Source: Phymorhynchus buccinoides (Eukaryota > Mollusca > Gastropoda > Neogastropoda > Raphitomidae). From it: a stretch of DNA of 64,000 nucleotides. A program made the translations under genes and the position numbers. Position 1 is the first letter of the stretch; each line of letters begins with the position of its first letter. Positions 11,101 through 21,130 of the stretch are shown here, one piece after another. The stretch spans positions 34,221,124-34,285,123 of the forward strand of contig CM065690.1 in NCBI GenBank assembly GCA_017654935.2. The letters run 5' to 3'. The notes below the pieces were generated by a model. It was not told the DNA's origin and searched no databases. It saw only the letters and a list, made by a program, of their open reading frames with translations.

Positions 11101-14100
11101 GTAACACACTGGTATCCAGTGACTTTATGTTCTTAATTTTGGGAGGTAAGGAGAGGCCCTATTTATGCATGTCACAGAGGAATCCCAAATATTGCAAACA
11201 AAATATTTTCTCTACACGGGTAAGTTTAATGGTAAAATTTGGCTGAGGAATGGCTAGCGTTGAAAGGGTTAAATGGGAGGGAGTTGTATAAGGGAGGTAA
11301 TTGTAAAAACACTTACAAAGAAGGGCAATGTCTCAGAGAAGTAGGTCTAAGTGGGAGGGAGTCTTATAATGGGGAGTCTTATAAGGGAGGTTCCACTGTA
11401 TTTAATCATTATCATCATTACATTTTTGAAGGAGGTCCAGGTTACATAGCGAAGTAGCTTATAATCCGTGAATTACGGGTACATGTTAGGCCAAAATTAC
11501 TATGGAATCCTTTCAGTGTTGATTTACAGTAGAAAAAAATTCATAGAACTTTTTCCAACATGTAGATGAATTTTTTTGTTTGTTGAAATCCTATGAATCC
11601 TTTCTTTTTTTGCCGCTGTATTGAATGCAAAGTACAGCAACAGTAGAAAATGTACATGAAATCTTTTGCAGTAAATGAATTGTTTTTGAAATCCAATGAA
11701 TCCTTTCTTTTTTGGCCGCTGTACTGAATGCACAGTATAGCTACAGTAGAACATTTTCATGACACTTTTTGCATCATGTAAATGAATTGCTGTTGATGAA
11801 ATCCTATGAATCCTTTCTTTTTGGCCGCTGTACTGAATGCACAGTATAGCTACAGTAGAACATTTTCATGACACTTTTTGCATCATGTAAATGAATTGCT
11901 GTTGATGAAATCCTATGAATCCTTTCTTTTTGGCCGCTGTACTGAATGCAAAGCATAGCAACAGTAGAACATTTTCATGACACTTTTTGCATCATGTAAA
12001 TTAATTGTTGTTGAAAACCTATGAATCCTTTCTTTTTTGGCCGCTGTATCGAATGCAAAGCATAGCAACAGTAGAAAATTTTCATGAAACTTTTTGCATC
12101 ATGTAGATGAATTTTTGTTGTATTTGTTGAAATCCTATGAATCCTTTCTTTTGGGGCGGCTGTACCGAATGCAAAGTGCAGCAGAATACCTTCAGGGCAC
12201 ACTGTTTCTGGCACGGCCTCCTCCGGTTCCTCCGGACAGTCACTTTCCAGGCACTCCACGAAACCATGCAGCAACTCTTGGCTCGTTTTCTGCAACCATC
12301 ATAGCGCACAACAGAACAATTAATTTAAAAAAGAAAAAGAAACAAAGCAAAACAACAAAAGCAAGCAAGCAAAAACAAAAACATCTTAGAATACAAAACC
12401 CCCCACTTAATATGTGTCAGGACTCGAGATTTACTGCGCAAACAGCAATCATCAGAAGCTAATTTTAGCAATGACGTTCAAGTTAACGTTGGTTTCGACA
12501 CAAACATACTCTACTTTTGAATAATAAAGGGGGGAAAATGTGATAGCATAGAGTACTAACAGGTTGGTTGGGTACGCGCGTACGCCCCCCCCTGAAATTA
12601 TACAGATTGTAGAGAAATCACGTCATGCTTGCGTCATTGTTTGCATCATTTTGAGTGGTACGCAACCCCCCTTGGTACTCTAGCTACTCGATACCAAAAT
12701 AATTGAATTTTAACAATGACTGGCCAGTGCAAGCATGCAAAATGTACGTTAACGTTTTCCCTGGTCACGTGAAGCAAAGCTGCAGATTGTACAAACTGCA
12801 CTGGTACTTACAGCATCAGCAGTGAAAAGGTTGATGAGGTCTGACTGTATGGGGGCCAGCTGACAAACCACACACAGGATCTTCACAGTCGCCAGGGCAT
12901 GGTGAGACAGGGTGCTGTTGAAGATCACAAACCTGAAACAGCATAACAATCCTTTATTATCAATAAATAAATGTGAAGCCCTAAAAAACCCTCTTTCAAC
13001 AACCAGTGGATGTTTACTCCATCAAATCTAAGTATAAAAACAGCAAAATGGAAAAGTGTCATTTAAAGGAAAGCTTGGCAATTTAACAATCATGCAGCAA
13101 AATTTGTTATGATTTTCACATTTTGAGAAAATAGTTGTAGTTATAGTATGTGGTGTTTCATCCTGATAAAGCAAGGTAGTTATATTTTCATGAAACACAC
13201 ACACACAGACAGTTCTGAAGCACAGTTATCATTTGACCCTCCCAATATCAATTGTGCCAAGTTCCGCTTGAAATCAATGATTCAGCTTCTTTGTGCAGTT
13301 CTGATGATAGAATACTATACGTAGGTAAGACTTGTTAAAAGATCCCCCTCCCCTTATAAAATAACAATGTGCTCAAATGAATTCTCAAATTCACCACTGT
13401 ATGTTGTTTCAATTATTTTTTATTTTTTTGTCAAAGAACAGGAATGGTGATTTTTTTTTTACAGCAGCCACCACTCACAAGGACAATCTTTGATACTCAT
13501 CGTAACTCCCATCAATGAACTCACTTGGCGACATTGACCAGGTATTTTTACAGCAGCCACCACTCACAAGGACAGTCTTTGATACTCATCGTAACTCCCA
13601 TCAATGAACTCACTTGGCGACAGTGACCAGGTAGTTTTACAGCAGCCACCACTCACAAGGACACAACCTTTGATCCTCATCGTACCTCCCATCAATGAAC
13701 TCACTTGGCGACAGTGACCAGGTAGTTTTACAGCAGCCACCACTCACAAGGACAGTCTTTGATACTCATCGTAACTCCCATCAATGAACTCACTTGGCGA
13801 CAGTGACCAGGTAGTTTTACAGCAGCCACCACTCACAAGGACACAACCTTTGATCCTCATCGTACCTCCCATCAATGAACTCACTTGGCGACAGTGACCA
13901 GGTAGTTTTACAGCAGCCACCACTCACAAGGACAGTCTTTGATACTCATCGTAACTCCCATCAATGAACTCACTTGGCGACAGTGACCAGGTAGTTTTAC
14001 AGCAGCCACCACTCACAAGGACACAACCTTTGATCCTCATCGTACCTCCCATCAATGAACTCACTTGGCGACAGTGACCAGGTAGTTTTACAGCAGCCAC

Positions 14101-15744
14101 CACTCACAAGGACAGTCTTTGATACTCATCGTAACTCCCATCAATGAACTCACTTGGCGACAGTGATCAGGTAGTTTTACAGCAGCCACCACTCACAAGG
14201 ACACAACCTTTGATCCTCATCGTACCTCCCATCAATGAACTCACTTGGCAACAGTGACCAGGTAGTCTGGGCGGCGTGTCTTGGGGTTGATGCTGAGCAG
14301 CAGCCTCTCCATGGAGGTGATCATTCTTCAGGTGACGGTAAGCATAAGGATACTGGGCGCACGTCAGATCCCTCGCATCGCGAATTGTAGAAAGCGTGTA
14401 GGGGGACGAGGAGTGCTGTTGATTTATATCTTATCCTGCTTCTCCGCGGCCCCCACCACCATGTGAAGGCACAGCAGGGTGGCCCGGCGTAGCCCATCCT
14501 GGGTACCAGGATGACTGGCGTAGGACTCGAACTGGCCGATGCCTTCTTCCAGGATGTGCATCACCTGGAAACAACCCAACAAATATTAGATGCTGACACC
14601 ACCATGTGAAGGCACAGTAGGGTGGCCCGGTGCAATAAATGGTACTCCTCAGCAATAGAAGGGATGATAACTTGGGTTATATTGGTGGTGAGTGTTGCAA
14701 ATACTGTTTGTTTCTGAAAAAACCTTAACCCTTTCACTGCCAGCCATATTTCAGCCCAAAAATGTCCATTAAAATTGACCTGGGAAGAGAACAAAAATCC
14801 ATCTGCAGTATTGGGGATTCTTCTGTGACATATATAAAATAGAGTCTATCCTTACTTCACAAAACTAAGACAATAGGGTCTTTGGATAATAGACCCCAAT
14901 TTGATGCCTTTTAGTGACATAGGTGTTAAAAATCACTGTGGTGCTAAAATGCGACTTCGGCGGTGAAAGGGTTAAACCTTTGCCGGATAAACTGATCACA
15001 AGGATGGAAGGAAGGTGCAGAGTGTCTAAGGCGTTCGCCAGCAAATTCAATGCATGAGTGACCCAGGTTCAAATCCCAGCCTCGCCCTTTCTTTCCAATT
15101 CGACGAGCAATCGAACTGAACAGCGAGTCCTTTGGATGGGAACTTAGAGCAAGTCTGACCCATGCGCTTTACGCACTAAAAAGCCCATGGCAGCTAAAAA
15201 CCCATGGCCTGGTATGAACCAAATTTGATAGCAAGGTTTTCCAAGTTCGCCCTCCTCCCCTTCTCACTCTCACCCACCCCTAAAAAAAAAAAGGATGGCA
15301 TTGCACAATCAGCGATGTGCTCTCCAGGTGAGAGCAGCCTGAAAACAGCAACTGGAAAACACCAAAATATCAATACAGTGGAACCTCCCTTATAAGACCT
15401 TCAAAAATCATCCAAAATGAGGTCTTATAAGGGAGGGGTCTTATAAGGGAGGTAATTTTAATACTTACAAAGAAGGGCAATGTCTCAGAGAAGTAGGTCT
15501 TATATGGGAGGGAGTCCTATAATGGGAGGTCTTATAAGGGAGGTTCCACTGTACCAATTACCATTTTGAAGAGTGGCGAGTCGTTGAGCATGTGCACGAG
15601 GATGGTGAAGCCCGGGGCCTTGCTGGCAGGGAGGGTGGTCCCCGAGGGCAGCTCCAGCAGCTCCTCCCTCAGGTCCTCCTCCCCAACCTCGTGCTCCCTC
15701 AGCAGCTTGTGCAGGATCTCCAACACGCCTGTCGCTACCTCCCA
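6536..15744 (-). CDS. NUP205: NUP205-family nuclear pore scaffold protein, middle exons (partial)
   Basis: Eight exons of the large alpha-helical inner-ring nucleoporin are read on the minus strand: 15562-15744, 14245-14574 (disrupted), 12812-12932, 12190-12289, 10761-10916, 9678-9941, 8615-8761 and 6536-6785. Splice phases agree at every junction tested from 12812 down to 6536. Recognition rests on blocks I know from vertebrate NUP205, such as LQDPGVMGQPRTCLHAIL, DTSAPTLRYLRTTHDFLF, TSLNRQRSHCQRLIRLLL and MAGQRPLILE. The protein helps build the nuclear pore inner ring with NUP93. The last exon needs one extra base near 6575-6578 to keep frame. The gene's 5' half is absent, cut off by the palindrome centre. 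Its 3' part would continue into the gap at 5501-6000 but is found instead on the plus strand at 28-40 kb. Confidence 0.9.
7740..7965 (-). mobile_element. SINE-like retroposon fragment, poly(A) tail at 7750s
   Basis: Read on the minus strand it runs from a CTCCTCGGTTGGTT segment through CTAACATAGATTCGCTCC and CCCCGAAGATGGGACAG into a poly(A) run. The same series of blocks is found in the longer copy at 40865-41350 and in the mirror at about 25310-25530. It lies in a NUP205 intron. Confidence 0.65.
8137..8430 (+). mobile_element. SINE (gastropod-type), lacking a clear tRNA head
   Basis: The order of blocks is TTTCGGATGAGACAATAAAC, a GGCAACGAAAAAAGTTGT segment, then GAGCTCTCCAGGTGGGAGCA, ending in an AATAAATAATAAATA-type tail. 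I recognise this body from snail SINEs. The fuller copy at 15005-15350 supplies the tRNA-derived head. The mirror lies at about 24840-25140 and an independent antisense copy at 27412-27660. Confidence 0.7.
9117..9739 (-). repeat. 89-bp minisatellite, ~7 copies, carrying an exon end and 5' splice site
   Basis: Seven near-identical 89-bp units run into NUP205 exon 9678-9941. On the minus strand each unit holds TTCCTCTTCCAG, then 37 nt of exon sequence ending GAGCGAATATA, then the splice donor GTGAGTATGG. The spacer from GTGAGT to the next TTCCTCTTCCAG is 52 nt. The exon's own tail is the last unit. The mirror array, badly degraded, is at 23541-24040. Confidence 0.95.
10992..11400. mobile_element. 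MITE with CAGTGGAACCTCCCTTATAA ends, interrupted by a second MITE
   Basis: The ends TACAGTGGAACATCCCTTAT and ATAAGGGAGGTTCCACTGTA are inverted copies. Removing the nested insert 11043-11272 leaves 179 bp, matching the uninterrupted relative at 15374-15553 (180 bp). Non-coding and intronic. Confidence 0.8.
11043..11272. mobile_element. Nested MITE of the TTAACCCTTTCACYGCC family
   Basis: The insert begins TTAGCCCTCTCATCGCC and ends GTTGAAAGGGTTAA, inverted copies of one another. It contains GTATCCAGTGAC and CACAGAGGAATCCCAAATAT blocks shared with the copies at 14725, 31937, 38385 and 39767. The TTAA-like edges suggest a TTAA target. It sits inside another MITE, giving a clear order of insertion. 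Confidence 0.75.
11521..12176 (-). repeat. ~103-116 bp intronic minisatellite abutting a 5' splice site
   Basis: Six copies are spaced 103, 110, 109, 106 and 116 bp apart (measured at TCCTTTC). Each holds a GGCCGCTGTACTGAATGCA block and a TTTTTGCATCATGTA block. On the minus strand the array starts about 15 nt after the donor GTATTC of exon 12190-12289. Unlike the other arrays in this gene it contains no exon sequence. The mirror is at about 20500-21130. Confidence 0.9.
13461..14268 (-). repeat. 89/91-bp alternating minisatellite, 9 units, carrying an exon end and 5' splice site
   Basis: Units start at 13461, 13550, 13639, 13730, 13819, 13910, 13999, 14090 and 14179. Two subtypes (CAGTCTTTGATACTCAT and CAACCTTTGATCCTCAT) alternate, giving a 180-bp higher-order dimer. 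On the minus strand each unit has CTACCTGGTCACTGTCGCCA followed by GTGAGTTCATTG, the end of exon 14245-14574 plus its donor. The degraded mirror is at 18458-19245. Confidence 0.95.
14338..14440 (-). other. Divergent block interrupting a NUP205 exon in the left arm only
   Basis: Minus-strand reading of exon 14245-14574 is open to GAGAAGCAG, then meets about 100 nt that introduce a stop (frame ends ...KQDKI) before coding resumes at ATGGAGAGGCTGCTGCTC. The mirror exon at 18213-18457 has about 42 different bases here that stay open (EGLEGLVSQS) and fit the protein. The arms are thus not simple copies at this point. The left block could be an insertion, a haplotype difference or a consensus error. 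Confidence 0.7.
14725..14975. mobile_element. MITE, TTAACCCTTTCACTGCC family
   Basis: A 251-bp element begins TTAACCCTTTCACTGCC and ends GGCGGTGAAAGGGTTAA. This is the cleanest copy of the family in the window. Non-coding, in a NUP205 intron. Its mirror is at about 17818-18058. Confidence 0.8.
15005..15350 (+). mobile_element. tRNA-headed SINE
   Basis: The head has a tRNA-like A-box region (AGAGTGTCTAAGGCGTTCG) and a good B box (GGTTCAAATCC). Then come a GCGAGTCCTTTGGATGGGAA block, CTAAAAAGCCCATGGCAGC, a poly(A)-like run and GCTCTCCAGGTGAGAGCAGC. The body matches the element at 8137 and identifies that copy as truncated. The mirror is at about 17450-17795. Confidence 0.75.
15374..15553. mobile_element. 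MITE with 26-bp perfect terminal inverted repeats, adjacent to a splice donor
   Basis: The element starts TACAGTGGAACCTCCCTTAT and ends with its exact complement (26 bp in each arm). Its right end at 15553 is only 2 nt from the minus-strand donor GTAATT (15556-15561) of exon 15562-15744. Internal sub-repeats GTCTTATAAGGGAGG are also present. The mirror is at 17243-17414. Confidence 0.85.
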
Positions 15745-15890
15745 CTGAAAGCAGACACAAAGTCAAACGAGTTCTGTATGGTATTGGTGAGAACAGGGAG
15801 GGGAGCTGGGGGGGCAGGGACGAATGAGAGAGAGAGGGGGGGGGGAGAGAGAGGGGACAGAGAGAGAATATACCATATTTTAGGAACTAT

Positions 15891-16112
15891 CAGGGCTCCC
15901 AGGGACCCCCATTTGGGGGTCTATGAAGTACTAAAATTCTAAAGGACCCTCTAAAAGAATGTGCAGGGGGGCCCAGGGATGCACTAGAAAAATTCTTTTT
16001 AGCATTTTTGCAATGCCACTGGGACCCTCTATCCTGCCTCAAGGACCCTCTATACTGTAAGTGAAGGAGTCCCTGGGACCCCTTGTTTTGTGGGACGATT
16101 GGGAGCCCTGGA
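15891..16112. mobile_element. MITE-like element with CAGGGCTCCCA ends
   Basis: The block begins CAGGGCTCCCAGGGACCCCC and ends GGGAGCCCTGG, inverted copies, with CTTCACTTACAGTATAGAGGG-type internal sequence. The mirror is at about 16702-16920 and an independent third copy lies at 27925-28160. A GA/G-rich low-complexity run at 15820-15870 precedes it. Confidence 0.6.
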
Positions 16113-16261
16113 CTATAAGGCGATACTTTTTTCCCAGTCCCAGTGTAAGATCCCTGTACCTTATAATTAATATGTCTACTAATATATAGTAAGAAAACAT
16201 AACAAAATCTGAATTTTGTATAAAATTTAGGGTGTGTGCCTTATAATAAAACAAAATACTG

Positions 16262-16326
16262 TACATGACATCATGTTCCTTTAGCAGCTTGTACCAGATC
16301 TCTAGCATACCTGTCGCGACCTTTCA
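16262..16326 (-). pseudogene. Decayed duplicate of a NUP205 exon
   Basis: After an AG acceptor, minus-strand codons give a stop in place of Trp and then KVATGMLEIWYKLLKEHDV. This is clearly related to EVATGVLEILHKLLREHEV of the functional exon 15562-15744. The similarity fades after about 20 codons, where the true exon continues for 40 more. It lies about 0.5 kb upstream of the true exon in gene order. It could be a relic of tandem exon duplication or of a former alternative exon. The first-codon stop makes current use unlikely. It is the last recognisable coding sequence before the palindrome centre. Confidence 0.65.
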
Positions 16327-16369
16327 CTGACAGCAGAAATCTAAGAAAAATCTGCCAAGTCCTGGGAGG

Positions 16370-16438
16370 CAACATGACTCACGAGCGATTCACAATGCAG
16401 AAAAAGAACAAAAAAAGAAAAAAATGACCACAGAAAAG
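16370..16438. other. Unpaired centre of the inverted duplication
   Basis: About 69 nt between the arms, A-rich in its second half, without matching sequence on either side. Pairing resumes at the CCTCCCA and GGACTTGGCAGATTT blocks. Confidence 0.8.
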
Positions 16439-18457
16439 ACCTCCCACTCCCAGCAGGACTTGGCAGATTTTTCTTAGATTTTGCGTTCAGTGAAAGGTCG
16501 CGACAGGTATGCTAGAGAATCTGGTACAAGCTGCTAAAGGGAACATGATTTCATGCTACAGTATTTTTTTTAATTATAAGGCACCCACCTAAATGTTATA
16601 CAAAATTCAGATTTGTTATGTTTTCTTACTATATATTAGTAGACATATAATTATAAGGTACAGGGATCTTACACTGGAAAAAAAAAGTATCGCCTTAAGT
16701 CCAGGGATCCCAATCGTCCCACACAAACAAGGGGGTCCCAGGGACTCCTCACTTACAGTATTAGAGGGTCCTGACGCGCAAGGATGGAGGGTCCAGTGCA
16801 TTGCACAAATCCTAAAAAAAGTTCTAGTGCATCCCTGGGCCCCCCCCTGCACATCTTTAGAGGGTCCTTTAGGAATTTTAGTTCTTCATAGAGCCCAATG
16901 GGGTCCCGGGAGCCTGATAGTCCATAACAATATGGATATTCTCTCTCTGTCCCCTCTCTCGCCCCCCCTCTCTCTCTCATTGTCCCTGCCCCCCAAGCCC
17001 CTCCCTGTGCTCACCATACCATACAGAACTCGTTTAGACTTTGTGTCTGCTTTCAGTGGGAGGTGAGCGAACAGGCGTGTTGGAGATCCTGCACAAGCTG
17101 TGAGGGAGCAAGAGGTTGGGGAGGAGGACCTGAGGGAGGAGATGTGGAGCGCCTCAAGGACCACCTCCCTGCCAAGCAAGGCCCCGCGGCTTCACCATCC
17201 CGTGAACATGCTCAACGACTCGCACCTTCAAAATGGTCATGGTACAGTGGAACCTCCCTTATAAGACCTTACCATTATAGGACTCCCTCCCATAAAGACC
17301 TACTTCTCTGAGACATTCTTTCTTTGTAAGTATTGAATCACCTCCTTATAAGACCGCTCCCTTTAAGACCCAAGTGGATAATTTTTGAAGGTATGTAAGG
17401 GAGGTTCCACTGTATTGATATTCTTGTGTTTTCCAGTTGCTTTGTTTCAGGCTGCTCTCACCGGAGAGCAAATCGTGAGTGTGCAATGCCATCCTTTTTT
17501 TTTTTGGGGCGTGGGTGAGAGTGAGAAGGGAGGAGGGCGAATTGGGAAAACATTGCTATCAAATTTGGTTAACCAGGCCAGTGTTTTTAGCTGCCAGGGC
17601 TTTTTAGTGCGTATAAAGCGCATGGAGTCAGACTGCTTATAAGTTCCCATCCAAAGACTCGCTGTTCAGTTCGATTGCTCGTCGATCGAATTGGAAAGAA
17701 AGGGGCAGAGGCTGGGATTTGACCTGGGTCACTTCATGCATTGAATTTGCTGGCGAACGCCTAGACACTCTGCCACCTTCCTTCCATCATTGTGATCAGT
17801 TTTATAACGGCAAAGGTTTAACCCTTACGCCGAAGTCGCATGTTTTAGCACCACAGTGATTTTTAAACCTATGTCACTAAAAAGGGCATCAAATTGGGGT
17901 CTATTATCCAAAGACCCCATTGTTTAGTTTGGGGAGGTAAGCGATAGACCTTATTGTATATAGTACAGAAGAATCCCCAATATGCAGATGGATTTGTTCT
18001 CTACCCACTGTATATTTAATTGACATTTTTGGCTGAATCTGGCTGGCAGTGAAAGGTTAGGTTTTCAGAAAACAAAACAGTATTTGAACTCAACACCAAA
18101 TAACCAGTTATCATCCCTTCTATTGCTGAGAGGTACCATTTAATTGCACCGGGCACCTACTGTGCATTCACATGGATGTGTCAGCATCTAATATTTTTGG
18201 GGTTGTTCCCAGGTCGATGCAATCCTGAAGAAGGGCATCGGCCAGTTCGAGTCATACGCAGTCATCTTGTACCAGGATGGGCTACGCCGGGCCCCCTGCT
18301 GTGCCTTTCACATGGTGGTGGGGGCCGCGGAGAAGCAGGAGGGACTGGAGGGGCTGGTGAGCCAGTCTCGTCGTTCCCTGATGAATCACCTACATCGGAG
18401 AGCTGCTGCTCAGCACAACCCAGACACGCCGCCCAGCTACCTGGTCCCTGTTGCCAG

Positions 18458-19245
18458 TCAGTTCATGATGGGAGGTACGATGAGGATCAAAGGTTGTGTC
18501 CTTGTGAGTGGTGGCTGCTGTAATATACTGATCACTGTCGCCAAGTGAGTTCATTGATGGAGTTACGATGAGTTATCAAAGGACTGTCCTTGTGAGTGGT
18601 GGCTGCTGTTAAAACTACCTGGTCACTGTCGCAAGTGAGTTCATTGATGAGGAGGTACGATGAGGATCAAAGGTTGTGTCCTTGTGAGTGGGGGTGCTGT
18701 ATAAACCTACCTGGTCACTGTCGCCAAGTGGAGTTCATCGAGGGAGTTACGATTTGAGTACAAAGACTGTCCTTGTGAGTGTGGTCTGCTGTAAAACTAC
18801 CTGTCACTGTCGCCAAGTGGTTCATGATGGGAGGTACGATGAGTGATCAAAGTTGTGTACTGTAGTGGTGGCTGCTGTAAAAACTACCTTGTTCACTGCG
18901 CCAGGGGAGTTCATTGATGGGAGTTACGGATGAGTATCAAGACTGGTCCTTGTGAGTGGTTGGCTGCTGTTAAAACTAATCTTGTCACTGTTCGCCAAGT
19001 GGTTCATTGATGGGAGGTACGATGAGGATCAAAGGTTGTGTCCTTGTGAGTGGTGGGCTGCTGTTAAAACTACCTAGGTCACTGTCGCCAAGTGAGTTCA
19101 TTGATGGGAGTTACGAGAGTATCAAAGACTGTCCTTGTGAAGTGGTGGCTGCTGTAAAAATACCTGGTCACTGTCGCAAGTGGTCATTGATGGGAGTGTT
19201 CGATGAGTATCAAAGATGCCTTGTGAGTGGTGGCTGATGTAAAAA
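18458..19245 (+). repeat. Degraded mirror of the 89/91-bp minisatellite
   Basis: About nine units of the 13461-14268 array in reverse complement, with many indels. GTGAGTTCATTGATGGGAG and CTTGTGAGTGGTGGCTGCTG blocks recur. Confidence 0.85.
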
Positions 19246-20499
19246 AAAAAATCACCATTCTGTTCTTGACAACAAAAAAAAAATAATGAACAACATACAG
19301 TGGTGAATTTGAGGAATTATTTGAGCACATTGTTAATTTTTAAGGGAGGGGGATCTTTAACAAGTATACCTACGTTTAGTATTCGATCATCAGAACTGAC
19401 AAGAAGCGAATCATTGATTCAAGCGGAACTTGGACAATTGATATTGGGAGGGTCAAAATGATAAACTGTGCTTCAGAAAATTGTCTGGGTTGTGTGTGTT
19501 TTCATGCCAATATATATACCTTGCTTTATCAGGATGAAAAACCACATACTATAACTACAACTATTTTCTAAAATGTGAAAAATACATAAAAAATTTTGCG
19601 ATGATTGTTTAAAAATTGCAAGCTTTCTTTAAATGACACTTCCATTTTGCTGTTTTTATACGTAGATTTGATGGAGTAAACATCCGTAACTGGTTGTGAA
19701 AGAGGGTTTTTTAGGGCTCACATTTTATTTATTGATAATAAAGGATTGTTATGCGTTTCATGGTTTGTGATCTTCAACATCACCCTGTCTCATCCATGCC
19801 CCCTGGCGAATGTGAAGTCCTGGTGTGGTTTGTCAGCTGGCCCCCATACAGTCAGACTCATCAAACTTTCACTAGTTGATGCGTAATAACAGTGCAGTTT
19901 GTACAATCTGCAGCTTTGCTTCACGTGACCAGGGGAAACGTTAACGTTACATTTTGCATGCTTGCACTGGCCAGTATGTAAAATTCAATTATTTTGGTAT
20001 CGAGTAGCTAGAGTACCAAGGGGGGTTGCGTACCACTCAAAATGATGCAACACATGACGCAAGAATGACGTGATTTCTCTACAAATCTGTATTATTTCAG
20101 GGGGGGGCAGTAGCGCGTACCCAACCCAACCTGTTGTACTCTATGCTATCACATTTTCCCACCTTTATATTCAAAAGTAGAGTATGTTGTGCGAAAAACC
20201 AACGTTAACTGAACGTCATTGCTAAAATTAGCTTTGTGGATGCTGGTTGCGCAGTAAATCTCGAGTCAGACACATATGAGGGGGGGGTTGTTGTCTTAGA
20301 GTTTTTGTTTTTGCTCGATTGTTTTGTTGTTGCTTTGTTCTTTTTCTTTTTTAAATTAATTGTTCTGTTGTGCGCTATGATGGTTGCAGAAACGGAGCCA
20401 GAAGTTGCTGCATTGGTTGTCGTGGAGTGCCTGGAAAGTGACTGTCCGGAGGAAACGGAGGAGGCCGTGCCCGAGAAAACAAGTGGCCCTGAAGTATCT

Positions 20500-21130
20500 G
20501 CTGCACTTTGCATTTCGGTACAGCCGCCCCAAAGAAAGGATTCATAGGATTTCAAACAAATCCAACAAAAATTCATCTACATGATGCAAAAAGTTCATGA
20601 AATTTTATAATGTTGCTATGCTTTGCATTCGTACAGCGGCCAAAAAGAGAGAAAGAGATTCATAGGTTTTCAACAAAATTTAATTTAACATGATGCCAAA
20701 GTGTCATGGACAAATGTTTCTACTGTTGCTTATGCTTTTGCATTCAGTACAGCCGCCCAAAAGAAAGGATTTCATGGATTTCATCAACAGCAATTAATTT
20801 CATGTGCAAAAAAGTGTCATGAAAAATGTTTCTACTGGTTGCTACATCTTTGCCTTCCCCGGTACAGCCGCCCAAAAAAGAAAGGATTCCATAGGATTTT
20901 TCATCAACAGCACTTAATTTACATGTAATGCGAAAGTGTCATGAAACATGTTTCTACTGTTGCTATACTGTGCAATTCAGTACAGACCCGCCCCAAAAAG
21001 AAAGGAATTCATATGATTTTCCATCAACAGCATAATTTTACCTGATGGCAACAAGTGGTCAATGAAAAAATGTTCTACTGTAGCCTATCCTGTGTCTTCA
21101 GTACAGCGCCCCAAAAGAAAAGGATTCATT
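20500..21130 (+). repeat. Degraded mirror of the ~110-bp intronic minisatellite
   Basis: Six units are marked by GTACAGCCGCCC, AAAGAAAGGATT and CATCAACAG blocks, corresponding to 11521-12176. The array starts just after the donor of exon 20390-20494. Confidence 0.8.

Larger units (their letters stand above)
6001..16369. repeat. Left arm of a ~10.4-kb inverted duplication
   Basis: The whole arm, exons, introns, satellites and mobile elements alike, reappears reverse-complemented and in the same order at 16439-27325. The left arm is clean: intact splice sites, regular satellites and open exons (with two exceptions noted elsewhere). It starts at the scaffold gap, so the true outer end is not seen. 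The matching outer landmark is CAGGCATCAG at 6004, against CTGATGCCTG at 27311. Confidence 0.95.

Noticed and set aside
13461..14268. CRISPR-like array
   Set aside because: Units are tandem repeats without unique spacers, in a eukaryotic intron.
15010..15085. tRNA gene
   Set aside because: A-box- and B-box-like motifs are present, but no cloverleaf with an acceptor stem can be drawn and the sequence continues into a SINE body.
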